From: Tubiluchus corallicola | Lineage: Eukaryota; Priapulida; Priapulimorpha; Priapulimorphida; Tubiluchidae | DNA: 30,000 bases | Reading direction: 5' to 3' | Assembly (NCBI GenBank): GCA_030141605.1 | Contig: JAQGDQ010000657.1 | Span: 5,711 to 35,710, forward strand | Shown: piece after piece, positions 18,480-30,000 of the stretch | Layout: every line of letters starts with the position of its first letter | Numbering within the stretch: the stretch's first letter is position 1 | Position numbers and translations under genes: made by a program | Notes under the pieces: generated by a model | What the model was told of the DNA's origin: nothing | Seen by the model: the letters and a program-made list of their open reading frames with translations, nothing else | Databases searched by the model: none

Positions 18480-20260
18480 GTAGCACTTCACACAATGCAT
18501 CAACTATAAAGTCAGAAGGATAAACTGGTTTGTACAATTGGAAAATGTTAACAAACCAGAACTCCTAGACTTATATAGATACTATATTTATGTTTTCTCT
18601 AGCCGGGATAATAATGCTATAAATGCTTTTACAAATCTTGTCTCTGATGAATTCCTATCGTCTTTCGCCCGTATTTAAACAGTCTGTTGGTGATGAAATT
18701 TTACAACTCTCGTCGTGTTTTCTATATGCTGCTTTGTTTTTATTTATGATTATGTGAATTTTCATTAGAATTGGTAATTATGTTTATTATAATTGTACTC
18801 GGTGTTTTTCATTGTGTATAATGTGTGTAAATTTTTGTTACTAAGTACTAAAATATGTTTGTTATCTTTTATTATGTATGTATATAACGTTGCATTATAA
18901 TTTGTAACTATGTCTATTTTGTCGGGAAATCGCATATATGTTTCCCGAAGATAAATTTAATTTTATTTGTCTATAGCATTTTTTCTAATTAATGAATTTT
19001 CCTTTAACTACAGTCTTATAATATAGCCTTGAATGTTAGACTTAGATTTGCCCTTAGAATAGGTCTGTAGGTAGTTCCAGACCATGCAAGTATGCATTGC
19101 ATGAAGCCCACTATTTAGATTAATTTATGAAGGAAAAGTTTATATAAGGCCGCTCTACATGAGCAACGAGAACAACTCTCTTAGCTTTCACTGGCTAATA
19201 GAGCAAGTCCCCCTATATAGGCCTATAGTGCTAAATTATAGTTAATATTATGGTGCACCTAACTTGAATTTATATTGTGCCTCATAAGGTGATTATTGTG
19301 CTTTGTGCATTGTGCTACTTGTAATAATTATGTTATTCATGTAAATGGTAGTATGCAAGTAAACACTTACTAACCTAATGCTTTATATTTGTGAAATTTG
19401 TTCTGTGTGTTCCTTGAATGAAATAATGATGTATTTTAATGTGGCTACATTTTAATCAATTCTTGTCTGCTTTTTATTGTTGGTTTGTGCTGTTTTGACA
19501 TAGGAAGTACAAATGACTAAATGAAAATGATTAAATGTTCAAAGTAGTAAGACACAAACAATTAAAGAAATACATATCGATGTTTGTTTTAAAAATGGAT
19601 AATCGCATAACCCTATATTAACAACAATCATAAAAAGATTTCTGACAGTTTCAGTCCTGTTACAAATAGATTACCAGGTTAACGTACCATAGGTTTCTCC
19701 CGAGTTTTATTAACGTAAAAATCATATACTATAAAACAAATTTTCGATACGAGCCACCACTGGTTAGTTGTTTGTTTGTATGTGCAACCTACCATAGCTT
19801 GTAATTATGAAACTGCGCCAAAAAAATGTGAACAGTAAATGTTGAGAACTCATCCAGTGCTCTGCTGTCCTCGTTTAATATATCCTTTGTTGAAGTCATG
19901 CTTGGGTTAACTTTATTACCAATGCATTTTATGAACAACAAATGTTAAAAAAAGGAAGAATAGTGAAACACAGGTAAAATTTTGCAGCTTGATCAGCTTT
20001 TATTTCCTGTTTGCCAAAGGCAATTATTTCAAATAAATATGTTTAAAAAAGTGTGCTGATATAAAAATTTCTGCACTGTTTTAATAATAGAGCTTATTTT
20101 ACTAAGTACAGTATTTGCATATATAATTTATAATGGCACTTTCGTTCTCAGTGGGCCATTAGCAACACCTTCTCAGGGCCTTGAATGTTGATGGACAGCT
20201 TCACCTTGAGCACGTTCAGTAATTGTTGGCTGCACAATTATATTCATTAATATAATCAGC
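18480..20260. other. Non-coding stretch, no gene recognised
   Basis: AT-rich with all long frames closed. A 64-codon frame without a start ends at about 18,679 (NKPELLDLYRYYIYVFSS...), unrecognised. A hairpin with a perfect 7-bp stem CGGGAAA/TTTCCCG lies at 18,923-18,947. Confidence 0.5.
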
Positions 20261-20854
20261 AGCCTATCTAAGAAAGCTAGCTAGTGCAGTGCATTAGTTA
20301 CTGTCAACACCACTGCATCTGCACCACTGCACAAAATATATATAATAATCATAATTACTTGTATTGTTTTGTTTAGATTTTGGTGTCATCTAACTTTATT
20401 ACTTTTTGTTTTCACTTATACTGTTTTCATTTATACTTTGTTTTCATTTATACTGTTTATTATTATTATTTCTTTTCCTATTTGATTTTGTTATCCGCAG
20501 TCTCACCATTTACTTTTAATATACTAATTTAATTATTAGACAGGGCAGGAGACTAGATGACCCTATGGTCCTTCCCTGCCCTGCTCCACTACTATAATTA
20601 AGTAATAACTAAAAAAACTTGTCATGTCAAACAAATGGAGAAAATAAATGTTCTATGTCTATGTCTATGTCTATGTCTATCTGTACATGGCCATATTATC
20701 GTGTCAATAAAGTGTTTATTTTAGCACACATACTGGTTAGCCTATCTAAGAAAGCTAGCTAGTGCAGTGCATTAGTTACTGTCAACACCACTGCATCTGT
20801 ACATGGCCATATTATCGTGTCAATAAAGTGTTTATTTTAGCACACATACTGGTT
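20261..20854. repeat. 116-bp tandem duplication, first copy split by an insertion
   Basis: The unit AGCCTATCTAAG...CATCTG|TACATGG...ACTGGTT is intact at 20,739-20,854. The first copy has its left part at 20,261-20,321 and its right part from about 20,681 to 20,738, with about 360 bp of foreign sequence between. The intact copy therefore shows the empty site. Confidence 0.85.
20322..20683 (+). mobile_element. Retroelement 3' fragment with a (TATGTC)n tail
   Basis: The insertion carries a 9-bp perfect hairpin stem (CAGGGCAGG 20,541 / CCTGCCCTG 20,575), AATAAA at 20,643, and ends in four to five TCTATG units at 20,652-20,680. A hairpin near the 3' end plus a short tandem tail is typical of non-LTR retrotransposons and their SINEs. 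ATCTG is shared at both edges, a possible 5-bp target-site duplication or microhomology. There is no coding region, so it is a 5'-truncated copy or a SINE. Confidence 0.5.
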
Positions 20855-20857
20855 ATC

Positions 20858-21490
20858 CTACAATTAATATTGCACATTCTCGTAAAAAAAAATGTAACAT
20901 CATAAGCTAAAACAGTCAATAGATTTACCTGTCAGATGTATAGTACAGTCTTGGTTTTCGACGCTTTCGATATTTGACCCGGATTCGGTTAGTTTTGATC
21001 TAACGTTGGGCCAGTTTCGGTAAATGATCACTATGAGTCGCTAAAACTCCCAAAATACTGACTGATGATCCAAGCAAGTAGGTGCAGAATGCCCGGGCTG
21101 GTCCTAAGACGCAGTCCGCCGCTGCCAGTCGTGGAAATTTGCATCAAATACACGCTACATGTAACTAGTCGAGCTTTGCCAGACAATTTAAAATTAACAC
21201 GTGGCACGGATTTTCATAGCATATCACTAAGATAAGAATAGAACGCAAAGGCTCGCATATTCGCAACTGCTTATTATGAACATCAAAAACAAGATGTATT
21301 AATAAAATAAACTTTTAGAGTCATAACTCACATGGCAATTAAAACTTTTTCAAGTTTCCACCAAAGCACAACATGATCACTAAAGATCTTGTCTGAAATG
21401 ACTGAAAGAAGACTGCTGTTCAGACAGCTCTCAGGCTTAACCACCCGAGAAAATTTGATCAGTTGCTTGCATAATTTTCGTTGTCACTTA
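20858..21490. other. Non-coding stretch, no gene recognised
   Basis: No supported exon. GC is slightly raised near 21,070-21,140. No repeat relation to the rest of the window was noticed. Confidence 0.5.
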
Positions 21491-21790
21491 CGACTTTGAC
21501 ATGAGGTCCCTCCGAAGTGAATGCCTGGGTCGGTTTGTTGGTGTCCCCCATAAAGTAAAAATACTACAAAATAATGTTATATCGTTGTCAAGTTCCCTGT
21601 TCCACAGATATAATGAAATTAGAAAATCACAACTATAATGATGCAAGGCAAACATCTATATCTACACAAATTCTTTTCATCTCGTTCTGTTCCCACGTCC
21701 TGGGCGATGAATCATGAATTGCAACTGAGTATAACTATTTCTCAAACAAACAGATGATTCGGTTCATTGACTTTCAAAATAACATCACCA
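21491..21790 (+). pseudogene. Possible decayed LINE C-terminus
   Basis: Two short frames together resemble the end of a non-LTR retrotransposon reverse transcriptase protein: SLRSECLGRFVGVPHK...LFHRYNEIRKSQ, then in another frame FSSRSVPTSW followed by HELQLSITISQ. The pattern 'F-SR-VP-W--L--EL---S---F' is common in LINE C-termini. It is interrupted by frameshifts and stops. Pattern match only. Confidence 0.2.
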
Positions 21791-21799
21791 TAATATCTA

Positions 21800-22780
21800 C
21801 TAATTTCTCAATTGCTTTGTGTTAAGTCTATTATAATTACAGCGTTTTGGTTACCATGTTGGTATTGTAGATTGACCTTATCTTTCTTTCTAGCAATTAC
21901 GGGTGTTTCTAGACAAGACGACCTAATAATCTTTTGCCACTCCGCCTCAATGCACTTGTTTATAGTTCCTAAATTGCATATTGCTGAAAAATTATATAAT
22001 TATTATAATTATGTGATATCGTTGCCCATAATGAAAAAAATTAATTGCAATTAGAATTCAAAGCTAGCTGTGACACAGATCATAATCACAACTGTCAGCA
22101 AATAATTGACATGCACAAATACACATATTAAAGCAAATCAGTAATTTTGTTTACATATGATTGTACTATATTTGTGTAACGTACTCTAGACCATAGCTAT
22201 CAGTACTGTCTAATTGGCCCGTTTCTTATATTCGAAAGAATACAATTTTGCTAATTTTCGAATTAATAGCAAGCGAATTGGGCGTACAGGAAAACTGGTT
22301 TTCCACAAACTGAAAAGGCGATGTAAATAATTTCAAAGGCCTTCAGACGATTAATTTAGACCACCCTTCGAGAATCTAGGCAAATGTTACTTTCATAGAC
22401 AATTTCGTCAAAATTACAAAGTATTAGAAAAGGCTTGAACTGCCTTTCTCGTTATTTATAACGTTAAAGTTGCTTTCATTTACTAATATTCTTCTAATTA
22501 ATTACCTTACTTTGCTTTAAAGTGTAATAGAATTGTCGAGTTTTGGGGCATTTCTGCCATCGATAGTTTTATTTGTCTCCCAGTGGACATTAGTATGTAA
22601 ATTATAAATAAGTGCAACTATAATGTTTCATAATAGTGGTGTGGTTAAATAAAAATTAAAAGGTTAATTTTTTTAAATTTTTTTAAAGTGAATATGTATT
22701 AATTTACAAATCAAATGGGCAAACATCAGTATAAGATATTGAAACTGCGATGGACCATTAATTGCATGTCTCGCTTAATA
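21800..22780. other. Non-coding stretch, no gene recognised
   Basis: AT-rich, with an 80-codon hydrophobic open frame (21,812-22,054) that has no family and no context. I do not call it. Confidence 0.5.
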
Positions 22781-22791
22781 TTGTGAAACAT

Positions 22792-23930
<1,139 letters not shown>

Positions 23931-23938
23931 TACAAAAG

Positions 23939-23944
23939 TTTATT
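23939..23944 (-). terminator. Candidate poly(A) signal of the lamin-tail gene
   Basis: TTTATT on the plus strand reads AATAAA on the minus strand, 132 nt after the TGA of the terminal exon. It is the first canonical hexamer downstream. In AT-rich DNA this is suggestive only. Confidence 0.4.
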
Positions 23945-24075
23945 ATAAAATATTCACAGATGTTTACAAAAATTCTTGTCAGCACCAAAGAAACCCACTA
24001 CTGCAAAGCCTGTTCATGTCAGACTACTGTACATAGCCTTAGTTTCATTTCAAGCTACTGTACATGGTCGTAGTT

Positions 24076-24108
24076 TCATTTCATTCTCTCAATATGAGTG
24101 GCTTTTTC
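24076..24108 (-). CDS. Lamin-tail (IF-type) protein, last exon
   Basis: A polypyrimidine-rich acceptor (TTTTTGTTTACAG) precedes ten codons, EKATHIERMK, and TGA. The phase-0 acceptor fits the phase-0 donor of the preceding exon, and the join gives GEEKATHIERMK. Invertebrate cytoplasmic intermediate-filament tails typically end GEERATHIQR or similar, so both the exon and its join are well supported despite its small size. The stop region lies in a 31-bp imperfect duplication (24,024-24,085). Confidence 0.75.
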   Translation of the reverse strand, partial: EKATHIERMK

Positions 24109-24364
24109 CTGTAAACAAAAAATTAATTTAGTTCATGTCAACAGGGAAGCGAAAGCATCAATATAAAGGAGAACAATGACGAAAATTTTGAAAGCGAAGA
24201 ATGAACTGAGAAGACGACAATTGAAAGAATGAAAAAAGAGAAAAACATGTGTTAAAGAAGCAACTTTTTTATATGTCTCTATGGACTAGTTATTGTAATG
24301 ATGTAAAAAAACAGACTGCGTATTACATACAGCAATGGTCTCAGAAAACTGTTTCGTTTAAAGT

Positions 24365-24630
24365 ACGATTGCAGTGCTTCTGGCATGTGTGCAAACCTAT
24401 CTACGATTGCAGTACTTCTGGCATGTGTGTAAACCTATCTACCATTGCAGTGCTTCTGGCATGTGTGTAAACCTATCTACCATTGCAGTGCTTCTGGCAT
24501 GTGTGTAAACCTATCTACCATTGCAGTGTTTCTGGCATGTGTGTAAACCTATCTACGATTGCAGTGCTTCTGGCATGTGTGTAAACCTATGTACGATTGC
24601 AGTGCTTCTGGCATGTGTGTAAACCTATCA
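24365..24630. repeat. 38-bp minisatellite, 7 copies, in an intron
   Basis: ACGATTGCAGTGCTTCTGGC units start every 38 bp from 24,365 to 24,593 and differ at only a few bases. The array lies in the intron between the last two exons of the lamin-tail gene, about 260 bp upstream of the terminal acceptor. Confidence 0.97.
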
Positions 24631-25077
24631 CTAGCATATTTTAGTCACATTCGCAAAAAATTATGTTAAATCATTTTCAACAGATTATTGCACTTACACC
24701 CTGAAAATTGTATGATGACAGCTGTAAGTTGTTAACCCACATAGTCTTGTCAGACCTTGCTTTTTTGTGAAATGGAACGAATTATTACATAGTTAGTTTC
24801 TTAAAATTCATCAATCCTTTACATTTACTAACCTTGTGTATATAATCTTGCAATTTTTTTATTGCATTTTATCTTATTTCATTTATTTTAGTATTTGTAT
24901 TTGTATTAGAAAAAAGAGAAGAGAAGGGACAGAGAGGCAAGACAGAAAAAAATACAAGTTTGCTCTCTATAATTATGGGAAAGAAATACTGTGTATCTTT
25001 ATATGTACGTGTATTTAATGCATGGGACATTTAACGAGGACTCCACAAAAATCTAATAAATTCTAGGTCAGTCTCAC

Positions 25078-25197
25078 CTCCCCATGTTCGTCATACAGCA
25101 CTGTTGGTAGATTTATGCCCACTCCCCACGAGCTGCACTCTTGCCATATTAGCTGATCTGGAGGGTTGTGTATCCCACCGGCTCCTCTTACCCATAT
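25078..25197 (-). CDS. Lamin-tail (IF-type) protein, exon with the second half of the domain
   Basis: Forty whole codons lie between TTGTTTAG (acceptor) and GAG|GTGAGA (donor), phase 0 at both ends. The peptide starts IWVRGAGGIH, continues NPPDQLIWQECSSWGVG and ends LPTVLYDEHGE. These are the last strands of the lamin-tail Ig fold. Lamins have IWAAGAGATHSPPTDLVWK..SWG, and protostome filaments have the closer form GG-HNPP-QLVF---SWG-G--V-T-L. Tryptophans and the NPPDQL loop are conserved. Partner residues come from the preceding exon. Confidence 0.85.
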
Positions 25198-25841
25198 CTA
25201 AACAAAAAAAAAACTTGACACAAAGCAGTCCAACTACCAGTCAATAAATTGTTTACTTGTTTACCTAAAAACTGGAGTTTATTGATTATTATGATACAGG
25301 ATCAAGGCATCACGGTTTCAGTTTGCCATTTACAATTTTGTAAGAAAGTTAAGTCAGTATTGTGCTGCTATACTTTTTTGTGTCAAAAAATTTCAAAAAA
25401 CTAAATTGCTTTTGATTGTTTTTATTTATTTATTTTGTTCATTATTGACATTTATGCATATATTAAAATTGCATAAAAGAAAGAATCAGTAGGCGCATGC
25501 GCACTTACGCTGATCCTATAAGACATAAAAAGATGCACAAAAATAAAATTCCTAAAAACAATTCCCTAAAATTGAATATCTCTCATTAAAAAGCTCCTAA
25601 AATATACCTAAATATGAATTATATACTATATACAACATGTTTTGTATAATAATACGATTTGGAGAGAACCAATTACGTTACGTCTTATAAGTTTATGTGC
25701 TCATTTTCTTACTATTTTCTTACTTATATTTAACTTCCTTACCAGCGTCCGTTTGCATTGGCTTGACTACAATTACCGTTTCTTTATAGCCAACTTTTTT
25801 TTACTTTTGAGTTGTTTACTTCCACTATGATGTGCTCTTAC

Positions 25842-26140
25842 CTTACAGTTCTTTCCGTGTTTTAACGTAAACGTTTCCGGAAACGTAAAAACCACCTTCC
25901 TGGATGGAGTCATCCACCTTTCCAACTTCCACTTGCCCATGAACTGATCCTTCCTCAGTTTAAAGCTGGCGTTCTCCAACAGCAGAAACATACCATTGCG
26001 GTCCACTTCAGCAATGGACACAGGTCCCGTGTTCGTCCTGTAAACCTCGATTTCTGACTTGGGTTTTATTTCGTCCCATGTGACCGTCAAAGCAGTTTCT
26101 TTTCGCTTGGGTTTCCTAGGAACCGGTTTGGGAGTTGGAC
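25842..26140 (-). CDS. Lamin-tail (IF-type) protein, exon with linker, basic cluster and first half of the domain
   Basis: Starts after TTAAAATTGCAG in phase 1 and ends AAG|GTAAGA in phase 0; 99 codons plus a split Gly. Residues 1-13 are a proline-rich linker with the basic cluster RKPKRK (26,100-26,117), NLS-like. From about residue 39 the lamin-tail domain begins: SIAEVDRNGMFLLLEN, then QFMGKWKLER, then FPETFTLKHGKNC. Lamins and invertebrate intermediate filaments share VEEVD--GKFV-L-N, MG-W-+-R and FP--F-LK-G. The domain (LTD, an Ig-like beta sandwich) acts in lamin and filament interactions. A PKRK-type cluster before an LTD is a lamin trait, but the sequence of the domain is closer to cytoplasmic filaments, so location is undecided. 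Confidence 0.88.
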
Positions 26141-26419
26141 CTGCAATTTTAAAATTTGACGAGACTTTAGAGGGTGTATTTTGGGGCTTAGAATGATACC
26201 AACTGTCCAGCTAGTTATTAGCGGTTGTTTAAGTGTGGAAGTCGTAAGTAAATTATGATGTAGCTTGATCGCAAAACAAAGATTCATATTCAGATTTATT
26301 TTGTTTTTTCTCATGATAGTAAATGAAGATTGAAGAACCATATATAACTCATACCGGGGAAAAAGTGGCAAGAAATCAAAGTTATCGAATCAGCCACACT
26401 TTTCGTGAAATAGGAGCTA

Positions 26420-26640
<221 letters not shown>

Positions 26641-26992
26641 TAACAATAAGTATAACAACAATACGAACAATGACAATACCTATATTAATTACAACAACGA
26701 CGACGATGATAGAAGGATAGAAGCTATAAAAAGTAAGGTATAACGTACCACATTATTAAGTAGATTATTATTATGCAACAAGATTCGGAAACATTGTTCG
26801 TGATCTATTTAAGATATAGCTAAAGCCTGATATTTATGCATTTTAACAAACAACTAAACATCATGACATGAACACTATTTTAAGAATCTACAACACATTT
26901 TTTTAACAAAATGTCGGTTCGCGTTCAACTACTTGGTTTAGAGCCGTTTTAGTAAGTAATCCATTTCTGTACACAAATCAATACCAGCAGGT

Positions 26993-27070
26993 CCCTATTG
27001 TAGTATAGGCTGTAGCCTCCCTATTGTAGTATAGGCTGTAGCCTCCCTATTGTAGTATAGGCTGTAGCCT
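26993..27070. repeat. 26-bp tandem repeat (3 copies)
   Basis: CCCTATTGTAGTATAGGCTG... repeats exactly at 26,993, 27,019 and 27,045, inside the same intron. Confidence 0.97.
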
Positions 27071-27517
27071 AGGACCTCCCAAGCATGAAGGGCCCTAAAG
27101 ATTTGGTAACATTCGGTAAAAATCTGTTTTTTCACTAGGGCTGCGTGCTAATTTGGTTTGCAATAAATAGCAGTGATATTTGTTAAAGCAATTTTTAATG
27201 ACAAACAAAAGATGGCTATTCTATATTTATTATTTATTTATATAGTTTATTTAAAGGAAGACCGGACGATTGTTTAGATTCAATCTCATTTTACTTTTCT
27301 GTCCAAAATACACATTTTCTTGCATATAAAAGTTAACAATTGTTCCTTATATTTGAATAATTAGCTTAGAAAGTTAATTAACGGCAACCGAACACAGCTA
27401 TTGCTTACGTCAGAAACTAACCACAGTTTGTGCAATGGTAGGCGTCTTCCCTTGCGCATGAAGCACATTTGCATAAGTGTTACTGCTTGAACACGTGGTA
27501 TCACGAAAATGGGCTCT

Positions 27518-27533
27518 ACGTCATATGACGTCA
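27518..27533. promoter_or_regulatory. CRE-type palindrome in an intron
   Basis: ACGTCATATGACGT is a 14-bp palindrome and overlaps a full CREB/ATF site TGACGTCA (27,526-27,533). The trailing ACGTCAGAAACTAAC also occurs at about 27,407. Between 27,400 and 27,640 CpG is enriched. It may be an intronic enhancer or an alternative promoter of the minus-strand gene. Motif evidence only. Confidence 0.3.
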
Positions 27534-28148
27534 GAAACTAACACTGCAGTTCATGATCATGCTTATCACGGTACCGCCTTCTATTTGTCGACCACGCGAA
27601 AGTGACAAAAAGGCGCCATTGCCAATCTTAGTAGATTCACTGAGCCGTGCGTAGCTTTGAAAGTTTAACAGAATTTGAGTATCCGAGGTAATTATTATTT
27701 AATCTAAGCTTTGATTAAAAAAAGCTGTTAGAATTTTCAATATTTTAGAGCATTCTTTATTCTGAACTCGTGTTTATGCAATCATCCGGTTTTCCTTTAA
27801 AGAATTTGCAATAAGTTTACTTCAAACTATATAAAAGTCAGTAAAATATACCACGAGTAAAAAAGATTCAAGACGGGAGTGGACGAATTGGGGTAACTTC
27901 GTCCGAGAGGGCCCCATAATTTCATAAACCTGGGGTCTCAAAAGGTCATAACTCATAACCCGTCCTGCATGTCGGTCGGGCAAACCTTCTGTTTACACTG
28001 AAAATCATAAGGCATTCATTGCTACTGTTAATGTTTGCCTACATGACTAGCCTATGAATACAAACTAAGAGAAAAAAATTACATTACACGAGATCATATT
28101 TTCGTGGAGTCTTTATCGCTGACGTTTTTGCACAAAAAATTCATGTAC

Positions 28149-28318
28149 CTGTGACCGTTTCCGTTCTAACGATAACGTTTTTGATCTCGTAAGCGTTTGT
28201 GGTTGGTGCAGGAGGAGCGAGTTTCTGCAGTGCTACCTGCTCTGTTCTGGCTGCAGTTTGGAATGTATGCGCTGTTTCCTCCTTCACGCGAATCTGCTGT
28301 GTCATCGCTTGCCGTCTC
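28149..28318 (-). CDS. Lamin-tail (IF-type) protein, linker exon
   Basis: The acceptor CTGTATTTCAG takes phase 2 and the donor G|GTACAT gives phase 1; 56 whole codons. The split codons resolve as Lys (AA|G) with the upstream exon and Gly (G|GT) with the downstream exon. The peptide runs from RRQAMTQQIRVKEE (end of the charged helix) to LAPPAPTTNAYEIKNVIV, a non-helical Pro/Thr linker. The canonical end of an intermediate-filament rod (a TYRKLLEGEE-type motif) is not present, which is unusual for a protein with this tail. Confidence 0.8.
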
Positions 28319-28565
28319 CTGAAATACAGGAGCGTATTGACTAATAGGTTAACTAGGCTATATTTTCTTTTTAAAATAACGAATATAAAAAACAGCATAT
28401 TTTCATCTGGACAACATTTTAAATACTTTCCCAGGGAACAATCGCTGCTCAAAATTTGCTATTGAAATTCATCGTAATGAGAGCAAATCTTTCGTTGACG
28501 AAGAGAGAGCAGCAACAGGCTTTATAAGCGTTATGCAAATTAACTATTGTACCAAATTTAGTGTT

Positions 28566-29049
28566 CAACCAGTTGCAGTTACCCAGATTTATGAATTAAC
28601 AATCACTGTCAACCAGTTACAGTTATCCAGATTCATGAATTAACAATCACTGTCAACCAGTTACAGTTACCCAGATTTATGAATTAACAATCACTGTCAA
28701 CCAGTTACAGTTACCCAGAATTATGAATTAACAATCACTGTCAACCAGTTACAGTTACCCAGAATTATGAATTAACAATCACTGTCAACCAGTTACAGTT
28801 ACCCAGAATTATGAATTAACAATCACTGTCAACCAGTTACAGTTACCCAGATTCATGAATTAACAATCACTGTCAACCAGTTACAGTTACCCAGAATTAT
28901 GAATTAACAATCACTGTCAACCAGTTACAGTTACCCAGATTTATGAATTAACAATCACTGTCAACCAGTTACAGTTACCCAGAATTATGAATTAACAATC
29001 ACTGTCAACCAGTTACAGTTACCCAGATTTATGAATTAACAATCACTGA
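28566..29049. repeat. 44-bp minisatellite, 11 copies, in an intron
   Basis: Units of CAACCAGTTACAGTTACCCA and 24 further bases start every 44 bp from 28,566 to 29,006, with very few substitutions (mainly GATTTATG/GAATTATG/GATTCATG). The array fills most of the intron between the charged-helix exon and the linker exon, and on the minus strand begins 28 nt after the exon end. Confidence 0.97.
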
Positions 29050-29077
29050 ATAACTTGACAGCTGTAATTTTGCTTAC

Positions 29078-29425
29078 TTTTCCATCAGTTCATTTTCTAG
29101 TCTAATTCGTTCCTGTCGTAACTGTTCTTCATGTTCACGCTGTCGTTTCAGCTCCAACTCCCGAGCTTTCCTCAGCCGTTCCTCCTCTTCTCGTGCCCTT
29201 CTTCGCCTCTCTTCCTCCTGTCGTGCCCTCCTCTGTCTTTCTTCTTCTTCCCTGAGACGTCTCAGCCGCTCCTCTTCCTCTCTGGCTTGCCGTTGTCTCT
29301 CCTCTGCTTCCAACATGCTCTCAATTCGACGCTTTTCTATAATCATCAGTTCTTCCCTTTTTCTTTCCTCGTCTGCTAATTCTTCGAGTTGTCTTTTTAA
29401 TCTTGCTAGTTCATCTTCTTTAAGC
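29078..29425 (-). CDS. Lamin-tail (IF-type) protein, charged-helix exon with decapeptide repeats
   Basis: The acceptor TTTTAATCACACAG and donor GAAAA|GTAAGC bound 115 whole codons (phase 2 on both sides). The first 47 residues start LKEDELARLKRQLEELADEE, helical and charged. Residues 48-87 (29,164-29,283) are four decapeptides: REEEERLRRL, REEEERQRRA, RQEEERRRRA, REEEERLRKA. The i/i+4 Glu-Arg pattern with few heptad hydrophobics fits a single alpha-helix more than a coiled coil. ERM proteins, caldesmon and myosins have such segments; classical filament rods do not. The 5' part of the gene lies beyond the window, and no further exon was found up to 30,000. Confidence 0.85.
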
Positions 29426-29459
29426 CTGTGTGATTAAAACAAATACAGTTTGATGAGAG

Positions 29460-29745
<286 letters not shown>

Positions 29746-30000
29746 GAAGAATTTCTTTTTAATTTTCAAGTTTTTTTATTGCTTTGCTTAAATAGCTTTA
29801 ATTCATAATTACTTTAATTGGTCATTTGATAATTACTAATCAAACTTGGGTTACAATCAAAATAGTTTTGAATCATTTCAGTCAATCAGACAGCTATCAC
29901 GCCAAAAGCCATTAAGGCAGCCAGCAAGTCAACTAGCCAGCATGTCAAGCAGCCTTTCAGCAAGTCAGCCAGTCTGACAACTCATTCAGCTAGAAAACAA
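29746..30000. other. Intron or upstream sequence, no exon recognised
   Basis: AT-rich to about 29,880, then a loosely repetitive run of CAGCAAGTCA, AGCCAGCATG and CAGCCAGTC words to the window end. No splice-bounded open frame on the minus strand. Confidence 0.4.

Noticed and set aside
21812-22054. 80-codon hydrophobic open frame
   Set aside because: No family, no splice or poly(A) context; length is within what chance gives in this window.
25493-25502. GCGCATGCGC palindrome (NRF1-type site) in an intron
   Set aside because: A single short palindrome without CpG enrichment or other promoter signs around it.
26087-26371. 94-codon minus-strand frame upstream of the first LTD exon
   Set aside because: It reads a different frame through the acceptor at 26,141 and into the intron, with no protein-like pattern.
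28199-28465. 88-codon plus-strand frame opposite the linker exon
   Set aside because: Antisense shadow; the minus-strand exon joins its neighbours in phase.
29131-29379. Plus-strand frame rich in Ser, Phe and Leu opposite the charged-helix exon
   Set aside because: Antisense of the purine-rich Glu/Arg exon; the splice sites and phases support the minus strand.

Overview
This window looks like nuclear DNA of an invertebrate animal. It is AT-rich and dominated by introns, microsatellites, minisatellites and transposon debris, with no dense gene packing. The one clear gene is split into short exons with GT-AG introns. It encodes a lamin-tail (intermediate-filament type) C-terminus of the kind found in invertebrate cytoplasmic intermediate filaments and lamins. 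The phylum cannot be read from the sequence.

Layout. Positions 1-6,990 are mostly non-coding. They hold a weak tRNA-like SINE head (about 1,050), a CpG-rich promoter/first-exon candidate ending in a perfect splice donor (1,515-1,959), a probable solo LTR (4,126-4,514), a GC-rich patch, an 'ataggaattatagg' repeat cluster, and an open frame built on a 69-bp tandem repeat (6,019-6,693) with an AATAAA 30 nt after its stop.

Positions 6,990-17,640 are a higher-order tandem array of about four units of 2-3.5 kb. Each unit is made from the same parts: (i) a ladder of roughly 110-160-bp monomers carrying a broken pentraxin-type motif (SGSLLFGQDQDFVGG), (ii) a longer pentraxin-like pseudo-exon whose frame is broken at the same place in every copy and which ends at a splice-donor-like AAG|GTAAGT or AAG|GCAAGT, (iii) a fragment resembling the 'HEEADTR...DTD' domain of many invertebrate transposon-linked proteins, and (iv) a non-autonomous pogo/Tigger-like element with a 72-bp internal tandem repeat. 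I read it as a tandemly amplified fossil gene plus transposons, not as working genes.

Positions 17,640-22,780 hold a possible orphan exon, a CpG-rich island with inverted repeats (18,178-18,450), and a tandem duplication in which one copy is split by a 3'-tailed retroelement while the neighbouring copy preserves the empty site (20,261-20,854).

Positions 22,780-30,000 carry the minus-strand gene. Five exons (29,425-29,078; 28,318-28,149; 26,140-25,842; 25,197-25,078; 24,108-24,076) join with matching intron phases (2, 1, 0, 0) to give 322 C-terminal residues. In order these are a very charged helix with four decapeptide repeats, a short linker, a basic NLS-like cluster, a complete lamin-tail Ig-fold and a stop. 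The 5' part lies beyond the right edge. Each of its four flanking or internal introns holds an expanded or complex repeat except the short 25.2-25.8 kb intron: (CAR)n, 44 bp x 11, (AAT)n plus 26 bp x 3, and 38 bp x 7. The terminal exon is followed by a candidate poly(A) signal and then a large compound trinucleotide microsatellite.
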